The notes under the pieces: model-generated
Databases searched by the model: none
Told to the model about the DNA's origin: nothing
What the model saw: only the letters and a program-made list of their open reading frames with translations
NCBI RefSeq assembly: GCF_030848805.1
Contig: NC_092360.1
Span: 1,736,001-1,800,000, forward strand
Length of the DNA stretch: 64,000 bases
Direction: 5' to 3'
Origin: Temnothorax longispinosus
Lineage: Eukaryota; Arthropoda; Insecta; Hymenoptera; Formicidae
Position numbers and translations under genes: made by a program
Part shown: in pieces, positions 58,062 to 64,000 of the stretch
Layout: every line of letters starts with the position of its first letter
How positions within the stretch are numbered: the first letter of the stretch is position 1

Positions 58062-61000
58062 CTACAAAACATGTGTAGGACATGTAGTCAGGTCGAGTGT
58101 TAACACTTTGCTCTCCAAACACTCGCCTACCTGTAATTCATATATAACAAGTATAGTCGACTCTAATGAAGAGTCACATGTGAAATGATATGCAATCTAC
58201 TTACATCCGGGCATATTCCGATGAGCGCATCTGCGTGCGAGTAAAATTCCTCTTTCAATGATATAACAATCGTCTGCAGCGAGCTCGTTTTGTCGCGGAT
58301 GTAGCTGGCCACCTTTCCTATGTTAGTATTATCGAGGGCCGCGTCGATCTCATCCAGAACGAAAAATGGCGCAGGTTGGAAACTGAACATAGACGAACAG
58401 TAAATGTTAATTAACCATCCGTCGTATTCGAATTATATCATCAACTTGATTTTGCGTAAGAAATATTAACCTGTGAATTGCGAATAATAGAGCTAGTGCA
58501 GCGACGGTTTTTTCTCCACCAGACAAATTAGACATTGGCTGAAATCGTTTGCCAGGAGCCACGCAGTTATAATTAATGCCGTCCAAGTAGGGTTCTTCAG
58601 GATTTTCTGGTCCAAGGAATGCCTGAGCGGATTGATTCTTTGCCAGACTCTGAAATAGCCACAACATATATGATGAATATATGATGATAAATATGATTAA
58701 TATAAATTATAAATTTATTTGAAAAGTATATATTTGTTTCGCCAATAAGTGATAACAAGAAACTCTATTTTTAAATCGACAACATTTGGCAGTGTCATGA
58801 CAATTCGACCATTGGTTTTGATCGGATTAATCGTCAAGACGTTTCGACCATAGGTTTTGGTCTTTTATATTTATATATTTATTTGTAGACAAATTATTGT
58901 ATAAATGTTTTTACAAACTCATTATTTCCCAAACCTTATAAATAGGATCAATCTCGTTCGCCACATGTTCAAAACATGCCATGAATCTGTCGTGTCGTTC
59001 TTTTTTCACCTTCTCGAATTGTGTCTTCGCTTTCTTTGCTTTCTTACGAGACTGCTCGAACTCTTCATTAGTCTCTTGTAATTTCTCTTTCGCCAAATAC
59101 AATTTTTGAATTGCCTAAGAGAAAGAAAATATTTTTATATTTTTATAACTTTTTACGTTTACCGACATATCATTTCTAATATACAAATTTGTTGTAAACC
59201 TTCATATTTGGAGCTTGTATGCGTTGTATTGTATTTTGCAAATCGTTGATTGTTTTCGTTAACTTGTCGGTTGTCTTTTTGATATCTTCTTCGTCCACAT
59301 CTTTCAGATTTTCGGACAAAAGCGCATAGTCTATGGTAATCCTCTTTTCGCGTTCATACTGCTGTTGCGTATTTACTGATGAATCATTATTAGTTTCACT
59401 TCCATTTGCCGCACTCGTCTCACCTGCTATATCTTCCATATTTCCGTGCAACATAGGTATTGCAATGTCTTCCATCTACATATTATTAAATACATTAGTA
59501 ATTTAAAATAATACGCATAATATATACTTGAATGATGCAATCTCATTTTGACGACTCAACAAACCTTGCATTGCATCAAAATAGCATGTCGTTCGGCCTT
59601 CTTCTGTTCGATCTTTGATTCAATTATGTTAAGCTGCTTCTGAGCTGCCTGAATGTCCTTTGCGATAGCTCCCACTTCACGCCTAGCTTTACCAATTTCG
59701 TCTTCTTTCTGATCAACCTCCATCTTTTTAGCATTGCGAGACGATTTCAATTGTTCCATTTGTTGCTCATCGTGGTCGATCTCTGCTTTTTGATTAGATT
59801 CGGTTTGCTTCGCGGATTCAAGTTTATCCTCTGCATCTTGCACCGCTCGTTCCCATCGCAAAACATTGCCTATGGTATAAGTAAAATATTAAAATGCAAA
59901 AACTGATAACATAGTACATACAAAGTATAAAATAAAAACACTTCTTCATATAATGTGAGATTTTATGCAAAAGTTTATATATTTTCATAACATACTTTCT
60001 GTATCACGTTGCTTCTCAAAATCCAATTGATTATAAATGCGATTGCATTGATTGTCAAACTCCATTCTTTTCTTTGCTCTTTCTTGTTGCGATCTGGAAT
60101 CATAGTACATTCGACACTTTAGCATCTATATCTAAGATAATACAATCCTTATCTAACAACATAATTTCTTCGTACCTTAATTCTCTTTCTTCATATTGAC
60201 GGATATTAGAAACTCCTATCTGTTCACAAAAACTGGCAAATACGTCGTCCTCAACATTGTTCATTTTTTCTTTGATGTTTTGTATTTCTTGATCTCTTTC
60301 AGCCATAGTCTTCTCAATAGCGGCTATTGCAGGCTATACATAAAAAATATTGAAGCATTTCGTTCAAATATGAATAAATATATGTATGCAAATATACAAA
60401 ATCTACTTCTTAAAACTTACACCAAACATATTTAACTCGTTTTGCAGACCCTCTAACTCCACTTCAAGATCCGCGATTTGTTTTTGCTATAATAAAAATT
60501 GTATCCACATGGTTTTTAAATAATTACATAATCGCATAAAGTATAAACAATGCAATGCATAATACTCACTGTTGCAGACAAGTCGCTTTTGTTGTATTTT
60601 AAGCGAGTCTCTAAACCACGTATTTGAGATTCAACCGTGTTCAATTCGGATTCCTTGCGCGATTTTTTCAAAGATTCTCTCAGTTCTTCCGTTAATTTTT
60701 CCTGTAAATAAAAAAATTAAATATATTTTTATCCCTATAATATATAGAAATAAAAAATACATTACCTTTTGCGCCTTTAATTGAGACATCTGTTTTTCAT
60801 CCCATCTCTTCGCTTTCTTTGCAAGATCCAAACTGCCTCCAGATATTATACCAGCTTTCTGGTAAAATGTACCGTCTAATGCGACACACTGTAAATATTT
60901 TGCATATGTATCATAGTTTAGATTATTACTTTGTTTAAGAAAAAATAAAGATAATATGTATACACTTACATCATATCTAGTTTTCTTGTCCATCTCGTAC

Positions 61001-63855
61001 GCTACTTTATTAGCATCCTCCGGTGTTTCGCATACAAGAGCATTATTAGTTGCAAAGAGAACTGCTCTATCAATGTCCTTTGGGGAAAAATGCAACACAT
61101 CGTACAACAACTTCACGTTCTTAGGTTCTTGTATGTTGCTGCAAAACAGTATATAATCATTATAAAATAACAAAAAGATATAGTAATGTTAAAATAGAAT
61201 CATGTAACGATTAATTTATTTACCGAAGACGTTCTTTAAGTGGTTTAGCTTGTATGTAATCAAGCGGAAGAAATGTTTCTGGCTCGAGATACTGCTCCTT
61301 CAAATATTGGATACACTGTCTGGCAGTTTTCTCAGTATCCACTACAATAGCCTCCATGTATTTACCAAGTACTTTCGTAATCGCAACATTATACCGCTTG
61401 TGAATTGGTTCGCACATGTTGTACATCCGATCATACTGAAGAAAAAGAAACACTTGAGTCATTTCGTTTTTTTTTTATTTTAAAAAAAATAGGAAGAAAT
61501 AACGCACCACTCCAGGAAACAGACGCTTAAAATTCTCCACAATTTCCGTCTTTTTCTTGTTCCTAGATACTTCGTGCTTATCAACTTTAGCATCACCAAG
61601 CTGTTCGGAGATGCTCTCCAACTCTCGTTGCAAATTCTGAATCTTATCCTTCGACGTGCCTACATCGGACTGCAAGTCAGCTCTGAGCTTTTTCTGATCC
61701 TCCAATGCAGCCTCCGATGTTTTTATATGCTCCTCCAACTTTTCCACTCGCTTGAGCGCCTCATCTCGCATATGACCTTTCTGCTTATGCTTATTCTCTA
61801 TCTCGGTTTTCTTCCTGCCTTCATTGTCGAGCCTATCTTGATCTGACTTTTGTTCACGATTAATAGAATCGAGAAGTTGAAGGTACCTCGCGGATTGCTT
61901 GCCAGCTTCCTCTTTTAGACGATTATATTCCTGTACCTTAAATTATTTCAGTTAATTAGATCATTACAATGCAATTTGCGTTTTATTCAAAATAGCTGTA
62001 AATTAAATAATGGCGTGCCTTGAGATTTTGCGAATATTACGTAATTTATTTGTACCTGTTCATCTTCCAATTGCACATCTCTCCCTTGTAATTGGGATTG
62101 CCCTGCTATACTCGCTTCGTAAGTAGCTTTAGCTTCTTCCACCTGTCGCAATTCCTCCTGCAGTTCGTGTATATCCTTTTTATGAGCTTCGTCCGCGATA
62201 CGCGCCTGAGCTAAAGATTTGCGTGCAGATTCCACCTTCTTCTGCATATGTGCGACACGTTCTTTAGCTTTAATAAACGTTGGTCTCTTTTTTGTGATTT
62301 CTACTTCCACTTCTCTGATATCTTGCTCTATCTTAGCAAGATCTCTGCCCAGTTTAGCGGCTTCTTTTTTCTTCTCCTTCAACAATTCTTCAGCCTTCTC
62401 CTTCCTCTTCTCGACTTTTACAATTTCGGTCTGCTTCTTCTCTTGAGCTTTCTCAAGCAAAGTAGTACTCCTTTCATTGTGATATAATCGAAACAGATGT
62501 AATTCTACTTGCTTTTCCATCTAAAAACAAAAGATAAATATTTGTCATTAACAGTTACGTAAATACATAGGTAAAAGAAAAGATATATATATATATATAT
62601 ATAAATTAGAATTATGTTAATGACAAATATATATATATATAATTCTAATTTCTTGCTCAATACGTATAATATTAAATATTACAGAAAACTTAAATACACA
62701 CGTATTCTTCCTTGAGACGTTGATATTTTTCAGCCTCTTCTTTTTCTAACTTTGCTTCTTTTCTTTCAGCAGCAATCCCTTTCTTTTTCTGATACGAAAA
62801 CTGGGTTTCCTCTTCAGCTTTCAACATTTCTGTTTTTAATCTACAATATTACTTTTATTATTTACAAGCACATTACCAAGGATAGCTAATGGCATTTGAG
62901 AACTTACCTTTCATATTCTGTTTTTAATGAACCAGAGTTGCTGATCTCCTCAAACAGAGCAGTGCGTTCCTTTGGATTTTTCATGGCTATAGATTCAACC
63001 GCACCTTGGAATACCAAAAAGTTCTTTGCTTTAACATTAATACCAAGGTGCTCCAACTCATTAAGATACACTTGACTGGTGACAACCTGTGGCGAAAAAC
63101 ATTTTGAGGATCTTGAATTACGTACGTGCAACTGAATAAAGATCCAGCTGTTAAACTCACATTGTTATTGATTCTGTGTTCTGAAGAAGAACCTTGCACT
63201 GAACGCATAAAGCTTTTCTCAGTTCCGTCTTCCAACTCGAATACAGCTGTTACCGAAGCGCTATATTCAACAGAAAGCTTATGGTTTTTACATAATTCAA
63301 GAGGTGAAACATACAAATTGTAACGCACAACTCCAGGAATCTGTAAATCAGCATCGTTGTGCACATGTCAAATTACCTTCGTGCTACTGGCATTCCAATG
63401 GACGCGCCGTGAATGAGCTCGCTGAATCTCTTGACTCGCAGACTGCTAGTCTTCTCGCCCATGACGAAACTGATAGCGTCCATGAAATTAGACTTTCCTG
63501 TGGCATGCAACAAGGAGAGTCACAGTCACATAGTTTCCTTATTACGTCTGTCAGCACAAAACGTCATACGTTTGCGCCGCGTAACTTGCGTTCAACGAAC
63601 AACGATTGAGCGAGCAATTTTTGGAAAACTAGGATCTAACTCAATAAATCTAGAAGTGTACAGCTATCTCCGACAAACAGCCATCGCTCAAGCGTTGCAT
63701 TTGCCGAATGCATCTATTGTTGACACACAGAACGATAACCTACCGGATCCATTGGGGCCAACCACTGCTGTAAAGGACTTCAGTGGGCCGATAATAAGCT
63801 TCCCTTTGTAAGACTTGAAATTCTCGACTTCGATATGCTTCAAGAACGCCGGCAT
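58062..63855 (-). CDS. SMC1A: Cohesin subunit SMC1A
   Basis: Twenty exons join in phase to 3,690 nt (1,229 residues; human SMC1A has 1,233): 63744-63855, 63377-63497, 63161-63260, 62908-63086, 62702-62840, 62056-62520, 61508-61936, 61224-61435, 60970-61138, 60766-60888, 60570-60701, 60421-60486, 60176-60333, 59996-60093, 59565-59869, 59200-59475, 58935-59114, 58471-58649, 58205-58382, 58062-58130. The N-terminus is [19 protein letters not shown] with Walker A GPNGSGKS (33-40), then [20 protein letters not shown], a coiled coil, the hinge ([20 protein letters not shown]), a second coiled coil, the signature [20 protein letters not shown] (from 1129), and Walker [13 protein letters not shown] (D1158, E1159). 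It pairs with SMC3 through the hinge and with RAD21 through the head to form the cohesin ring in the nucleus. Confidence 0.97.
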
Positions 63856-64000
63856 TCTTGAAGATGATCAAATAAAACGTGTGAAATCCGAAAGTAGCGT
63901 AATTGGCGCCACAAAATTCCCAACACAATCAGGCATCACCGTTGAAACTACTGTTCTCTTCAACCAGGAGTAAAAACGAGAAGGAGGCTGGAGGAATTCC
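63856..64000 (-). promoter_or_regulatory. 5' flank of SMC1A
   Basis: Sequence immediately upstream of the SMC1A start codon to the window edge. It presumably contains the 5' untranslated region. No specific motif is argued. Confidence 0.5.

Overview
The window is eukaryotic and almost certainly insect nuclear DNA. It is AT-rich, its genes are split by short GT-AG introns, it holds a fibrillar collagen and cohesin SMC1 genes, and it is littered with inverted-repeat elements. I infer a hymenopteran, probably an ant. The order rests on general resemblance, because no single marker proves it. Two 500-base runs of N (11994-12493 and 33094-33593) are assembly gaps.

Layout. Bases 1-22,400 are accessory sequence with no intact conserved gene. 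They contain a decayed minus-strand gene (about 3.3-4.9 kb), a plus-strand coding remnant (5.5-6.0 kb), a cluster of duplicated BED zinc-finger exons with a THAP-domain exon (6.2-8.8 kb), two copies of a roughly 600-bp repeat around a 264-bp tandem duplication (9.4-11.4 kb), a frameshifted doublecortin-like kinase fragment (16.2-16.6 kb), and a 1.44-kb cassette bounded by inverted repeats and TTAA that carries a nuclease-like gene (18.0-19.4 kb).

Bases 22,480-64,000 hold four genes, all on the minus strand. They are an SLC17/sialin-type transporter (10 exons, 500 codons, with an 8-codon first exon 5.2 kb upstream of the rest), a fibrillar procollagen (28 exons, about 1,512 residues, signal peptide to COLFI domain), a complete but divergent SMC1 paralogue (20 exons, 1,233 residues), and canonical SMC1A (20 exons, 1,229 residues).

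The two SMC1 genes are a head-to-tail tandem duplication. All 19 intron positions and phases I derived agree, and 14 of 20 exons have the same length. Both keep Walker A, the ABC signature and Walker B. The left copy is much more diverged and could be a specialised second SMC1, such as a germline or meiotic one; that role is inference.

The non-coding structures of most interest are a 755-bp inverted repeat in the last collagen intron whose arms carry a full-length and an internally deleted 5S-rRNA-like gene, two perfect roughly 50-bp-arm hairpins in and near the collagen gene that share sequence, a hammerhead-ribozyme-like core at 6485-6514, and a CCAAT-containing inverted repeat upstream of the SMC1 paralogue. 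Gene models were assembled by eye from splice signals and reading phase; transcripts were not available.
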